Assembly: GCF_020165855.1 (NCBI RefSeq)
Contig: NZ_JAIUFY010000011.1
Coordinates: 62,001-126,000, forward strand
Source: Celeribacter litoreus
Lineage (GTDB): Bacteria; Pseudomonadota; Alphaproteobacteria; Rhodobacterales; Rhodobacteraceae
Reading direction: 5' to 3'
DNA length: 64,000 bases
The position numbers and the translations under genes are program-made. This document shows, in pieces, positions 14,772 to 23,084 of this stretch; positions within the stretch are counted from its first letter, which is position 1; each line of letters begins with the position of its first letter. Under the pieces are notes generated by a model, which saw only the letters and a program-made list of their open reading frames with translations, was not told where the DNA came from and did not search any database.

Positions 14772-17713
14772 CCCGTCTCACTGGTGGTCTGATCGACCGC
14801 ACGAAACCGCTTAACTTCACCTTCAACGGGGCCTCCTATCAGGGCTTTGAGGGTGACACACTCGCCTCCGCGCTTCTGGCGAACGGGGTTCAGTTGATGG
14901 GGCGGAGCTTTAAATACCACCGTCCGCGCGGTGTCTTCTCCGCTGGTTCCGAAGAGCCGAATGCCATCGTCGAACTGCGCTCCGGCGCGCGGCAGGAGCC
15001 GAACACCCGTGCGACCGTCGCGGAACTGTTCGAGGGGCTGACTGCGAACTCGCAGAACCACGTTGGTCCGCTTCATCGTGACCTTCTGGCTGTGAACGAC
15101 ATGTTCGCGCCGTTCTTTGCGGCTGGCTTCTACTACAAGACCTTCATGTGGCCGCGCGCGTTTTGGGAGAAGATTTACGAACCCCTGATCCGCAACGCGG
15201 CGGGTCTTGGTAAGCTGTCGATGCTTCCGGATCCGGACGACTACGACAAAGGCTTTCTGCACTGTGATCTGCTCGTGATCGGTGCGGGCGCGGCGGGTCT
15301 GTCTGCGGCTCTGACGGCTGGGCGTGCGGGTGCGAACGTCATTCTCGCGGACGAAGACTTCGCCCTCGGCGGACGCCTCACGATGGAAAGCGATCCGCTC
15401 GACGGAGAAGACGCGCAGGTTTGGGTCGCGAAGGTCAAAGCCGAACTGGAAAGCCTCGCGAACGTGCGGATCATGCCGCGGACCACTGTGTTCGGCGTCT
15501 ATGATCACGGCATCTACGGCGCGGTTGAGCGCGTGTCCGACCACTTGCTGACCCCAGGCGACAAGGTGCGCCAGACCCTGTGGCGTATTACGGCGAAGCA
15601 GACTGTTCTCGCCGCTGGCGCAACCGAGCGTCATATCCCCTTCGCGGACAACGACCGTCCGGGCATTATGCTCGCCGGTGCGATGCGGGCCTATGTGAAC
15701 CGTTGGGCCGCCGCTCCGGTCAAAGCTGATAATGACGCCATCGCGATCTTTACGAACGGCGACGACGGCCACCGCACGGCGCTGGACCTCATTGCCAAAG
15801 GCGCGAAGGTTCTTGGTGTGATCGATAGCCGTGCTGACGCAAAAGCCCTCGGGTCCTATGAGGTGTTCGCTGGTGCGACCGTTACGGGCACCAAAGGGCG
15901 CCTCGGCCTCAAAGAGATCGAAATCACGCGCGGCGGTAAATCCACGTGGCACAGTGTGGGCGCCTTGGGTGTCGCGGGGGGCTGGAACCCGAACGTGCAC
16001 CTGACCTCGCATCACCGCGGACGTCCGGTTTGGGACGAAAGCCTGCTGGCCTTCGTTCCGGGGCAGGGCGGTCCGAAAGGGCTTATCCCCGCAGGGGCTG
16101 CGGCAGGCAAAGGTGGCACCGCAACAGCAATGGCTGACGGTATGCGGGCGGCGATTGCTGCGCTCTCAGAACTCGGCATGACCGCCAATGAGATCGCTTT
16201 GCCGGACGCTGTTGATGCATCGCAGGCACAGGCCGCGTTCTGGCATGTCCCGGGCAAGAAACGTGCATGGGTCGATTTCCAGAACGACGTGACCGTCAAG
16301 GACGTGAAGCTCGCGCATCAGGAAAACATGACGCCGGTCGAGCATCTCAAGCGTTGGACGACGCTTGGCATGGCGACTGACCAAGGCAAGACATCCAACA
16401 TTTCCGCTCTGGCTGTTATGGCGGAGCTCACCCAGAAATCCATTCCGGAAACGGGCACGACGATCTTCCGTCCGCCTTATACCGGGGTGTCCCTGTCGGT
16501 GTTGGGCGGAGGCGATACCGGACCCCTTTTCCGTCCGAGCCGTCTGACACCGACGCACCACTGGGCGGAGGCCCAAGGCGCCGAGTTCGTCGAGGTCGGT
16601 CCGTGGATGCGTGCCCAGTATTTCCCGAAAGCGGGAGAGAAAACTTGGCGCGAGACGGTGGATCGTGAGGTCCTCGCCGTGCGCTCCGGCGTTGGTCTTT
16701 GCGATGTGACCACGCTCGGCAAGGTGGACGTGCAGGGCGCGGATGCTGGCGAGTTCCTCAACCGCGTTTACGCCAACATGATCGGCACGCTTAAAGTCGG
16801 TATGGTTCGCTACGGCCTCATGCTCCGCGAAGACGGTCATCTTTATGACGACGGGACCTGCGCGCGGATGGCTGAGGATCACTATGTGGTCACGACCACC
16901 ACCGCGAACGCAGGGGCTGTCTATCGCAACATGGAATTCTACCACCAGTGCGTCTGGCCAGAGCTTGACGTGCAGTTGATCTCGACCACCGACGCATGGG
17001 CGCAGATTGCCGTGGCCGGACCGAAGTCCCGCGAACTTCTCACGCGTCTGGTTGACGATTTCGACCTGTCGAATGAAGCTTTCCCCTTCATGGCCTGTAG
17101 CGATCTGACGATCTGCGGCGGTCTGCGGGCGCGTTTGTTCCGCATCTCGTTCTCTGGCGAACTTGCCTACGAGATCGCTGTGCCTGCCCGTTACGGTCAC
17201 GCTCTGATGGAACGCCTGATGGAGAAAGGTGCCGATCTCGGCGCGACGCCATACGGGACCGAGGCACTTGCCGTTCTCCGGATCGAGAAAGGTCACGCAG
17301 CGGGCGCCGAACTCAACGGCCAGACCACCGCGCAAATGCTCGGACTTGGGAAAATGGTCTCCGCGAAGAAAGACTCTGTTGGAGCAATCATGTCCCGCCG
17401 CGAAGGGATGGGGCAGGACGCGCGCCGTCTCGTTGGCCTCAAGCCGGTTGATCCGACGAAACAGATCATGGCGGGCTCGCACCTCTTTACCGAGGCGACG
17501 GCACACACGATGGAGACGGATCAGGGGTGGGTCACTTCTTCCTGTTATTCGCCTCACGTGGAAAGCTATATCGCGCTCGGCTACCTCGAAAACGGGGATA
17601 GCCGTATGGGAGAGATTATTGTGGCGGCCAACCCGCTCGAAGGGATTACACTCAAAGCCGAAGTGGTGTCCGCCCATTTCGTTGATCCAGAAGGAGGACG
17701 TCTCCGTGACTGA
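14768..17713 (+). CDS. mgdC: N-methylglutamate dehydrogenase subunit C (SoxA-like, with GcvT domain)
   Basis: A 981-residue homologue of the sarcosine oxidase alpha subunit. The N-terminal 90 residues are the ferredoxin-fold SoxA domain (FEGDTLASALLANGVQLMGR) without iron-sulfur cysteines. A pyridine-nucleotide/FAD oxidoreductase region follows from about 160 (LLVIGAGAAGLSAALTAGRAG) to 580, then a GcvT-type folate-binding region (about 600-975, SFSGELAYEIAVP). The folate domain accepts the methyl carbon as methylene-tetrahydrofolate. The product goes straight to FolD, encoded two genes on. The length is normal for the family. Confidence 0.9.
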   Translation: MTRLTGGLIDRTKPLNFTFNGASYQGFEGDTLASALLANGVQLMGRSFKYHRPRGVFSAGSEEPNAIVELRSGARQEPNTRATVAELFEGLTANSQNHVGPLHRDLLAVNDMFAPFFAAGFYYKTFMWPRAFWEKIYEPLIRNAAGLGKLSMLPDPDDYDKGFLHCDLLVIGAGAAGLSAALTAGRAGANVILADEDFALGGRLTMESDPLDGEDAQVWVAKVKAELESLANVRIMPRTTVFGVYDHGIYGAVERVSDHLLTPGDKVRQTLWRITAKQTVLAAGATERHIPFADNDRPGIMLAGAMRAYVNRWAAAPVKADNDAIAIFTNGDDGHRTALDLIAKGAKVLGVIDSRADAKALGSYEVFAGATVTGTKGRLGLKEIEITRGGKSTWHSVGALGVAGGWNPNVHLTSHHRGRPVWDESLLAFVPGQGGPKGLIPAGAAAGKGGTATAMADGMRAAIAALSELGMTANEIALPDAVDASQAQAAFWHVPGKKRAWVDFQNDVTVKDVKLAHQENMTPVEHLKRWTTLGMATDQGKTSNISALAVMAELTQKSIPETGTTIFRPPYTGVSLSVLGGGDTGPLFRPSRLTPTHHWAEAQGAEFVEVGPWMRAQYFPKAGEKTWRETVDREVLAVRSGVGLCDVTTLGKVDVQGADAGEFLNRVYANMIGTLKVGMVRYGLMLREDGHLYDDGTCARMAEDHYVVTTTTANAGAVYRNMEFYHQCVWPELDVQLISTTDAWAQIAVAGPKSRELLTRLVDDFDLSNEAFPFMACSDLTICGGLRARLFRISFSGELAYEIAVPARYGHALMERLMEKGADLGATPYGTEALAVLRIEKGHAAGAELNGQTTAQMLGLGKMVSAKKDSVGAIMSRREGMGQDARRLVGLKPVDPTKQIMAGSHLFTEATAHTMETDQGWVTSSCYSPHVESYIALGYLENGDSRMGEIIVAANPLEGITLKAEVVSAHFVDPEGGRLRD

Positions 17714-18263
17714 TCTGACACCAATCACTGCTCTGGGTGCCGCCGCGCCACGCGTGGAAACCTTTGGCGCGCTGCAGATCGAAGAAAACGCCGGTCTCGC
17801 CCTTGCATCGCTCGCGCTACGTAAAGGCGGCAATACGCCTGCGCCGTTCGGCCTGACGCTTCCTGATGTTGCATCAGCCGTGTCCAATGGAGAGATCGGC
17901 GCGTTCTGGACGGGGCGCGGACAATGGATGGTCGAGGCCGCTGGCAAATCCGAGACGGATTTTGCGGCGCTGCTCAAAGCGGAGGCCCCCGAGTGCATCG
18001 TCACCGAGCAAACAGACGGGTTCGTTGCGTTCGAAGTCGTTTCCACGCAAGGTGGTGCGCCTATCGAGGCGCTGATGAGCAAGCTCTTAAATATCGACCC
18101 AAAAACTTTCGGCGCGGGCCAAGCGGTGCGTACCGGACTCGAACATATGACTGTATTCCTGATCCGTCGCTCAGACGAGAAACTCGCAGTGATCGGGATG
18201 CGCACACTTGCTGGCTCGCTGTGGCATGCCCTCGCGGTCGCCGCACGCCGATTGGAGGATTAA
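17706..18263 (+). CDS. mgdD: N-methylglutamate dehydrogenase subunit D (SoxG-like)
   Basis: A 185-residue protein of the sarcosine oxidase gamma-subunit family. The open frame extends far upstream, but the start chosen is GTG at 17706, eight bases after a perfect GGAGG and overlapping the mgdC stop. Segments [20 protein letters not shown] and [20 protein letters not shown] fit the family. It is the last dehydrogenase subunit gene, and folD begins two bases after its stop. Confidence 0.87.
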   Translation: MTDLTPITALGAAAPRVETFGALQIEENAGLALASLALRKGGNTPAPFGLTLPDVASAVSNGEIGAFWTGRGQWMVEAAGKSETDFAALLKAEAPECIVTEQTDGFVAFEVVSTQGGAPIEALMSKLLNIDPKTFGAGQAVRTGLEHMTVFLIRRSDEKLAVIGMRTLAGSLWHALAVAARRLED

Positions 18264-18264
18264 A

Positions 18265-19182
18265 ATGACTGCCAAGATCATCAGCGGAACAGAGTTCGCC
18301 GCGACAGTTCGCGAGAAAGTCGCGATGCATGTCGACCGTTTGAAAGAAGTAAACGGCATCACGCCCGGTTTGGCTGTTGTGCTCGTCGGCGAAGATCCGG
18401 CCTCTCAGGTTTATGTCCGTAACAAGGGCAAACAGACCGTCGAAGTCGGGATGAATTCTTTCGAGCACAAACTTCCTGCGGACACGTCCGAGGCGGATCT
18501 GCTTGCTCTCATCGAGACGTTGAACGCCGATCCTGCCGTGCATGGTATTCTCGTGCAGCTTCCTTTGCCCGCGCATCTCGACAGCGATCTGGTGATCAAC
18601 TCAATTGATCCAGCGAAGGACGTGGACGGGTTCCACATCTCTAACGTTGGCCTTCTCGGCACTGGCCAGAAAAGCATGGTGCCCTGCACTCCGCTCGGCT
18701 GTCTGATGATGCTCCGCGACCACCATGGGAGCCTGTCTGGCCTAAACGCCGTGGTTGTCGGGCGCTCGAATATTGTCGGCAAGCCGATGGCGCAATTGCT
18801 GCTCAATGATAGCTGTACCGTCACCATCGCGCACTCCCGCACCAAAGATATCGAAGAGGTCTGCCGCCGCGCGGACATTCTCGTGGCCGCCGTCGGTCGT
18901 CCTGAAATGATCAAGGGCGACTGGGTCAAGCCCGGCGCCACCGTCATCGACGTCGGCATCAACCGTGTCGAAGCGCCAGAGAAAGGCCTCAAGGAAGACG
19001 GCAGCGTGAAAACGAAACTCGTGGGCGATGTCGAGTTTGACAGTGCCGTTGAGGTGGCCGGTGCCATCACACCCGTTCCGGGCGGCGTTGGTCCGATGAC
19101 GATCGCCTGCCTGCTCGCCAACACCGTGACGGCATGCTGCCGCGCGAATGACTTGCCAGAGCCCGAGGGGCTCACAGCTTAA
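18265..19182 (+). CDS. folD: Bifunctional methylene-THF dehydrogenase / methenyl-THF cyclohydrolase
   Basis: A 305-residue FolD. It oxidises 5,10-methylene-THF to methenyl-THF with NADP and hydrolyses it to 10-formyl-THF. Family motifs are the NADP-binding [18 protein letters not shown] and the C-terminal [23 protein letters not shown] stands seven bases before the ATG, within the end of mgdD. Being in the mgdABCD operon, it most likely serves oxidation of methyl groups taken from methylated amines rather than only biosynthesis. Confidence 0.95.
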   Translation: MTAKIISGTEFAATVREKVAMHVDRLKEVNGITPGLAVVLVGEDPASQVYVRNKGKQTVEVGMNSFEHKLPADTSEADLLALIETLNADPAVHGILVQLPLPAHLDSDLVINSIDPAKDVDGFHISNVGLLGTGQKSMVPCTPLGCLMMLRDHHGSLSGLNAVVVGRSNIVGKPMAQLLLNDSCTVTIAHSRTKDIEEVCRRADILVAAVGRPEMIKGDWVKPGATVIDVGINRVEAPEKGLKEDGSVKTKLVGDVEFDSAVEVAGAITPVPGGVGPMTIACLLANTVTACCRANDLPEPEGLTA

Positions 19183-19226
19183 CACAACACAAAAATCACA
19201 ATAACGATAAGAAACACAAAAATAGG

Positions 19227-19251
19227 GAGCTTGCGTCAGGGGAGCGAGCTC
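19227..19251 (+). promoter_or_regulatory. Hairpin in the purU leader
   Basis: GAGCTTGC (19227-19234) pairs with GCGAGCTC (19244-19251), one G-T pair, with a nine-base loop containing AGGGGA. It sits six bases upstream of the purU ribosome site (GGAG, 19257-19260), after a 40-base A-rich unstructured stretch. It could be an mRNA-level control element, but no known class was recognised. Confidence 0.4.
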
Positions 19252-19266
19252 TGTCTGGAGAACGAA

Positions 19267-20151
19267 ATGACGAAATATTGCCTCACCGTAGCCTGCGAAA
19301 CCAAACGCGGGATCGTCGCCGCCATCGCCACGTTCCTCGCGGAGCATGGCTGTAACATCACCGACAGCTCTCAGTTCGATGACACTGAAACCGGTCAATT
19401 CTTTATGCGGGTGAGCTTCACCTCCGAAGAGGGCGTGGCTCAAGCGGCGCTCGAAGAGGAATTCGCAGCAATCGGTGACGAGTTCGGCATGACCTTCGCG
19501 TTCCACGACGAGAGCGTGAAAATGAAAGTCGTGATCATGGTGAGCCGCTTCGGCCACTGTCTCAACGACTTGCTCTACCGCGTGCGCATCGGCGCCCTTC
19601 CAGTGGAAATCGTCGCGGTGATCTCGAACCACATGGATTACCAAAAGGTCGTCGTGAACAACGACATCCCGTTCCACTGCATCAAAGTGACCAAAGAGAA
19701 CAAGCCGGAGGCCGAGGCCGCGATCATGAAAGTGGTCGAGGATGCAGGTGCAGAGCTGATCGTTCTCGCGCGTTACATGCAGATCCTCTCCGACGAGATG
19801 TGCACCAAGATGTCTGGCCGGATCATCAACATCCACCACTCCTTCCTGCCGTCCTTCAAAGGTGCGAACCCCTACAAACAGGCCTTCGCGCGCGGCGTGA
19901 AGCTCATCGGTGCGACCTCTCACTATGTGACGGCTGATCTCGATGAAGGCCCGATCATCGAACAGGACATCGTGCGCATCACTCACGCGCAGAGCCCTGA
20001 GGACTACGTTTCCCTCGGTCGTGACGTTGAGAGCCAGGTGCTTGCCCGCGCTATCCACGCCCACGCGAACCACCGCGTGTTCCTGAACGGCAACAAAACC
20101 GTCGTGTTCCAAGCTTCGCCGGGCTCCTACAGCTCCGAGCGCATGGGCTAA
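19267..20151 (+). CDS. purU: Formyltetrahydrofolate deformylase
   Basis: A 294-residue PurU. It hydrolyses 10-formyl-THF to formate and free THF. An N-terminal ACT domain (about 1-80, CLTVACETKRGIVAAIATFL) precedes a formyltransferase-fold hydrolase domain with NIHHSFLPSFKGANPYKQA and GATSHYVTADLDEGPII. Here it closes the C1 route: methylene-THF from the demethylases goes to formyl-THF by FolD and to formate by PurU, sparing a folate-linked formate ligase, which is absent from the window. The GGAG-preceded ATG is used; a strong terminator follows. Confidence 0.95.
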   Translation: MTKYCLTVACETKRGIVAAIATFLAEHGCNITDSSQFDDTETGQFFMRVSFTSEEGVAQAALEEEFAAIGDEFGMTFAFHDESVKMKVVIMVSRFGHCLNDLLYRVRIGALPVEIVAVISNHMDYQKVVVNNDIPFHCIKVTKENKPEAEAAIMKVVEDAGAELIVLARYMQILSDEMCTKMSGRIINIHHSFLPSFKGANPYKQAFARGVKLIGATSHYVTADLDEGPIIEQDIVRITHAQSPEDYVSLGRDVESQVLARAIHAHANHRVFLNGNKTVVFQASPGSYSSERMG

Positions 20152-20196
20152 GCAGTTCGCTGCGAGATCAGGCAGCTGGTCTAAAAAATCGTTATC

Positions 20197-20224
20197 AAGG
20201 GGCGCATTGTTGCGCCCCTTTTGG
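20197..20224 (+). terminator. Terminator after purU
   Basis: AAGGGGCGCA (20197-20206) pairs perfectly with TGCGCCCCTT (20211-20220), loop TTGT, then T-rich sequence. It ends the mgdABCD-folD-purU group. Confidence 0.92.
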
Positions 20225-20241
20225 TTTGTTGAGTAGGATCG

Positions 20242-20271
20242 ACTGGACCAGTTGCGGAAAATTGGTCTAAT
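20242..20271. promoter_or_regulatory. Operator candidates upstream of gntR
   Basis: ACTGGACCAGT (20242-20252, palindromic around a central A) and AATTGGTCTAAT (20260-20271) lie 28-57 bases before the gntR start. They share the TGGTC/GACCA core with the inverted repeats downstream and with the tmm palindrome, which suggests autoregulation by the GntR protein. Confidence 0.5.
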
Positions 20272-20298
20272 AGGCGCGAAGCCTGCAAGGATCCAGTC

Positions 20299-21012
20299 GT
20301 GCCGAATTCTTCCATACCAGTCGCAGAAGCAACGCTCCCGGGAGCGACTGTGAAATATGTGATCGAAACGCTCTCTTCGCGGATCGTCACACAGGAGTAT
20401 GCGACAGAGGAGCGTTTGCCGTCCGAGCGTCAGTTGGCGCAGGAACTCGGTGTTGCCCGCAACACGGTGCGAGAAGCGCTCGACCACCTTGAAACGCGCG
20501 GAATGATCCGTCGTCGCGCGGGGTCTGGGTCCTTCGTGACCTACAATCCGGAAGGTGGAGGAGAGGCACTCTCTCCCGTCGCCGCCGAAACGGGTCCGCT
20601 TCAGCTACAGGTGATGCGCGGGATTCTCGAGCCGGAGATGGTTCGTCTTGCAATCGTCAACATGTCGCCGCGTCAGATCGAGGCCCTGTCTGCAGTTCTT
20701 TCCAAAATGGAAGCCGTCCAAGCCGACGCGACCGCCTTCGTGCGCCTCGAAGAAGAGTTTCACCGACTGATCGCCGAGGGAACGGGAAACCCGCTCTTGG
20801 TTGCCTGTTACAATCTTGTGCTCGACGCGCGGCGACAGGCGTTTCGCGCAGCCATGTATCGCCGCCATCTTACCCCTGCGCGGCTCGCCATTTACCAGCG
20901 CGGCTACAACGGGCTTTTTAACGCCATTGCCGCGCGCGACATCGAAGAGGCCAGCGAGTTTATGAAGCTCGCCCTCATCGAAGATCAACGTCTCCTGCTC
21001 CAGGAAGACTGA
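20299..21012 (+). CDS. GntR-family regulator (FadR/FCD type)
   Basis: A 237-residue regulator with a winged-helix DNA-binding region at about 15-85 (LPSERQLAQELGVARNTVRE, GSGSFVTYNPE) and an all-helical FCD ligand domain at about 100-230 (EEEFHRLIAEGTGNPLLVAC). The start is GTG, with AAGGA seven bases upstream. It stands between purU and amt inside the methylated-amine cluster. ATTGGTC-type sites flank it on both sides and recur at tmm, so it is a good candidate for a cluster-wide regulator. The ligand cannot be told. Confidence 0.9.
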   Translation: MPNSSIPVAEATLPGATVKYVIETLSSRIVTQEYATEERLPSERQLAQELGVARNTVREALDHLETRGMIRRRAGSGSFVTYNPEGGGEALSPVAAETGPLQLQVMRGILEPEMVRLAIVNMSPRQIEALSAVLSKMEAVQADATAFVRLEEEFHRLIAEGTGNPLLVACYNLVLDARRQAFRAAMYRRHLTPARLAIYQRGYNGLFNAIAARDIEEASEFMKLALIEDQRLLLQED

Positions 21013-21026
21013 TTGGTCCAACCAAT
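21012..21026. promoter_or_regulatory. Inverted repeat ATTGGT-CCA-ACCAAT downstream of gntR
   Basis: Perfect six-base arms separated by CCA, overlapping the gntR stop codon. This is the clearest copy of the motif shared by gntR, amt and tmm control regions and fits the symmetrical sites bound by FadR-type GntR proteins. Confidence 0.55.
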
Positions 21027-21108
21027 TCGGCGACGACATTCTCTGCGATTTTGCACAGTTTACGACTTAAGTGTCGGGTGTTTTCGTCTCCGAATCTTTG
21101 TTGTGACT

Positions 21109-21116
21109 GAACCAAT
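21109..21116. promoter_or_regulatory. Half-site GAACCAAT
   Basis: The reverse complement, ATTGGTTC, is identical to the right arm of the tmm palindrome (5534-5541). A single half-site, so low weight alone. Confidence 0.3.
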
Positions 21117-21325
21117 TCTGTGAGTAGCCCCATGTGTGAGCGACCCAAGCTCTGTTGGGATTTTCGCTATTTGCACAGAAATTGACCTTTCATGACGCCT
21201 CGAGTGGTCATTTGACCTAAAAAGCAGCGCAAATTCCGTAAAAATAAATTCCTGTCAGGAAAAAACTTTGACCCAAGGTGATCTTGGGGCGTTTCATGGG
21301 TGCACTGAGTGAGCCAGTTCGCACA

Positions 21326-21341
21326 ATTGGTCCAAACCAAA
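21326..21341. promoter_or_regulatory. Inverted repeat ATTGGT-CCAA-ACCAAA near the amt start
   Basis: Arms TTGGT/ACCAA pair exactly, spacer of four, 54 bases before the proposed amt start. Its position would suit repression of amt by the neighbouring GntR protein. Confidence 0.5.
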
Positions 21342-21394
21342 ATCGGACCGTCTGGCTTTAATTGAAAAGTCAACTTCAGGACAGGGAGAACGAC

Positions 21395-22774
21395 TTGGAA
21401 CAGGATATTGCATCCTTGGCTGCCGCAGTTGCGGAGCTACAGGGAAATCATGCCGCGACGAATGGCACATTTTCCGAGACTTTCTACTATCTGACGATCC
21501 CGCTCATGGTGCTGATCCATGCCGGGTTCCTCGCATATGAAATGGGCGCATCGCGGTCGAAAAACGCGCTGGCCTCCGGCATCAAAAACATCCTCGCCTT
21601 CGCGATGATCGTGCCATTCTTCTACTTCGTCGGCTGGTGGATCTATTGGGCCTTCCCGACAGGCTTCACCCTTTCCGAAGGCGCCATGGGCATCTCCGGT
21701 TTGGCATACGCGAACGAAGTCGCTCTGCCGTGGAGCCAATACATGGGGCCGAACCTCGATGACCGCGCGTCTGGCGTGTTCTGGGGTGCCTTCGTTCTCT
21801 TCGCCGCAACGACTGCGTCGATCATGTCTGGTGGTGTGATCGAACGGATCAAGCTTACCGGCTTTGTTGTTCTCGCGATCGTTCTCGGCGCTTTCGTCTG
21901 GATCCTCGCAGGCGCATGGGGTTGGCACGCAGACGGCTGGCTCGTCACCAAGTTCGGCTACCATGACTTCGGTGCTGCTGGCGTCGTGCACATGATTGCA
22001 GGCTTCTTCACTCTGGGTGTGCTCATCAACCTCGGGCCGCGCATCGGCAAGTTCAATCCGGATGGCACCGCAAACCACATCGCTGGCCACTCCATGCCCA
22101 TGACCCTCATCGGTCTGATGCTCATCATCGCGGGTTTCTGGGGCTTCCTGATGGGCTGCGTTATCGTTCCGGGTGAAGCATGGTCCTGGGGCACCGAGAT
22201 CGAAGCAACGATCTACGGCACGCCGATGACCATCTCCGGCATGACCTTCAACACTCTGATGGCCTTTGCTGGCGGCATCATCGGTGCATGGATGGTGACA
22301 CGTGATCCGTTCTGGATGATGTCCGGCGCGCTCGGCGGGATCATCTCTGCGGCTGCTGGTCTCGACCTGTGGTACCCGCCCATGGCCTTCGCCATCGGTT
22401 TCATCGGTGCCTGCGCAATGCCGTTCGTTGCTTCCTTCATCGAGAAACGCGGCATCGACGATGCGGTTGGCGCATTCGCTGTGCACGGCTTCCTCGGCAT
22501 GTGGGGTCTGCTCGCTGTCGGTATCGCAGCTCAGGGCTACCCGGCTCTGTTCGGTGAAGACGTGATCGAAACCTCCTTCATCGGCCAGCTGGTTGGCGCT
22601 GTCACCATGGGTCTCCTCGGCTTCGTGCCTGGCTATGTGGTCTCCTTCATCCTGAAGGTCACCGGTCAGCTCCGCGTGCCGGAAGAGGCAGAGATCATGG
22701 GTCTCGACGCAGTCAAAGTTCCTGCTGAAGCCTACCCTGAAGCCCTTCACCCGTCCGTTAGCCCGGCTGAGTGA
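21395..22774 (+). CDS. amt: Amt-family ammonium (or methylammonium) transporter
   Basis: A 459-residue Amt/Mep/Rh family channel. The family's conserved Asp and first pore His are kept in HDFGAAGVVHMIAGF, and the second pore His in FAVHGFLGMWG. About eleven hydrophobic segments follow an N-terminal tail of 28 residues. The first helix differs from the usual form: YEMGASRSKNAL stands where GGMVRxKN is common. The start proposed is TTG at 21395, six bases after GGGAG; a TTG eleven codons earlier has no such site. No glnK gene is adjacent; a small one-helix protein gene follows instead. It may import ammonium or methylammonium, or retrieve leaked ammonium. Confidence 0.9.
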   Translation: MEQDIASLAAAVAELQGNHAATNGTFSETFYYLTIPLMVLIHAGFLAYEMGASRSKNALASGIKNILAFAMIVPFFYFVGWWIYWAFPTGFTLSEGAMGISGLAYANEVALPWSQYMGPNLDDRASGVFWGAFVLFAATTASIMSGGVIERIKLTGFVVLAIVLGAFVWILAGAWGWHADGWLVTKFGYHDFGAAGVVHMIAGFFTLGVLINLGPRIGKFNPDGTANHIAGHSMPMTLIGLMLIIAGFWGFLMGCVIVPGEAWSWGTEIEATIYGTPMTISGMTFNTLMAFAGGIIGAWMVTRDPFWMMSGALGGIISAAAGLDLWYPPMAFAIGFIGACAMPFVASFIEKRGIDDAVGAFAVHGFLGMWGLLAVGIAAQGYPALFGEDVIETSFIGQLVGAVTMGLLGFVPGYVVSFILKVTGQLRVPEEAEIMGLDAVKVPAEAYPEALHPSVSPAE

Positions 22775-22801
22775 TCCTGAAATCAAGGAAAGGAATATCA
22801 A

Positions 22802-22978
22802 ATGGAAGCTCCTTTTGAAGCAACCTCCTGGGACGGCATCACCGGCGCAATCTATGCGGGTTATGGTTCCGGCGAAGGTTTCTGGCTCCTCGTGTGTCTG
22901 GTTCTGGTCGTGATGGCGATCATCTTCGGCTGGCGCCATGAGGAACACGCCTACAAGGCCACTCAGAAGAAAGACTGA
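22802..22978 (+). CDS. Small one-helix membrane protein (58 residues) downstream of amt
   Basis: A clean short gene: ATG with AAGGAAAGGA upstream, 58 codons, TGA. The protein starts MEAPFEATSWDGITGAIYAG, has one strong membrane helix at about residues 27-43 (FWLLVCLVLVVMAIIFG) and ends in a short charged tail (WRHEEHAYKATQKKD). It begins 27 bases after the amt stop and appears to be in the same transcript. No family is recognised. It may be an accessory subunit or regulator of the transporter; that is inference from position. A strong hairpin follows. Confidence 0.78.
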   Translation: MEAPFEATSWDGITGAIYAGYGSGEGFWLLVCLVLVVMAIIFGWRHEEHAYKATQKKD

Positions 22979-23012
22979 TCTGACTTCTCTAGAGGGTTTC
23001 ACGCCCTTCCCT

Positions 23013-23042
23013 GGAACCGGCGACAGGAACGTCGCCGGTTCC
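23013..23042 (+). other. Strong intercistronic hairpin before dmmD
   Basis: Twelve perfect pairs, GGAACCGGCGAC (23013-23024) with GTCGCCGGTTCC (23031-23042), loop AGGAAC. CCCC and seven A follow, not T, so it is not a standard terminator. It may separate amt from dmm mRNA by processing or act with Rho. Confidence 0.6.
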
Positions 23043-23084
23043 CCCCAAAAAAATGCAACTACTACCGACCCGAAGGACAAAACA

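Larger units (their letters stand above)
21013..21394 (+). promoter_or_regulatory. 382-base control region upstream of amt
   Basis: No gene is visible here. The region contains three ATTGGT-type sites (21012-21026, 21109-21116, 21326-21341), the palindrome CCTGTCAGG (21251-21259), an inverted repeat CCCAAG/CTTGGG (21272-21288) and TTGACC three times (21182, 21212, 21268), which could serve as -35 elements. No clear sigma-54 promoter was found. The density of symmetric sites suggests that amt is controlled by more than one regulator. Confidence 0.5.

Noticed and set aside
13230-18263. The four sox-like genes as true sarcosine oxidase
   Set aside because: Possible by homology alone, but the mgs/gmaS/folD/purU context and the altered delta subunit favour N-methylglutamate dehydrogenase.
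23013-23042. The long hairpin as a rho-independent terminator
   Set aside because: No T run follows on either strand; it was listed as a structural element only.
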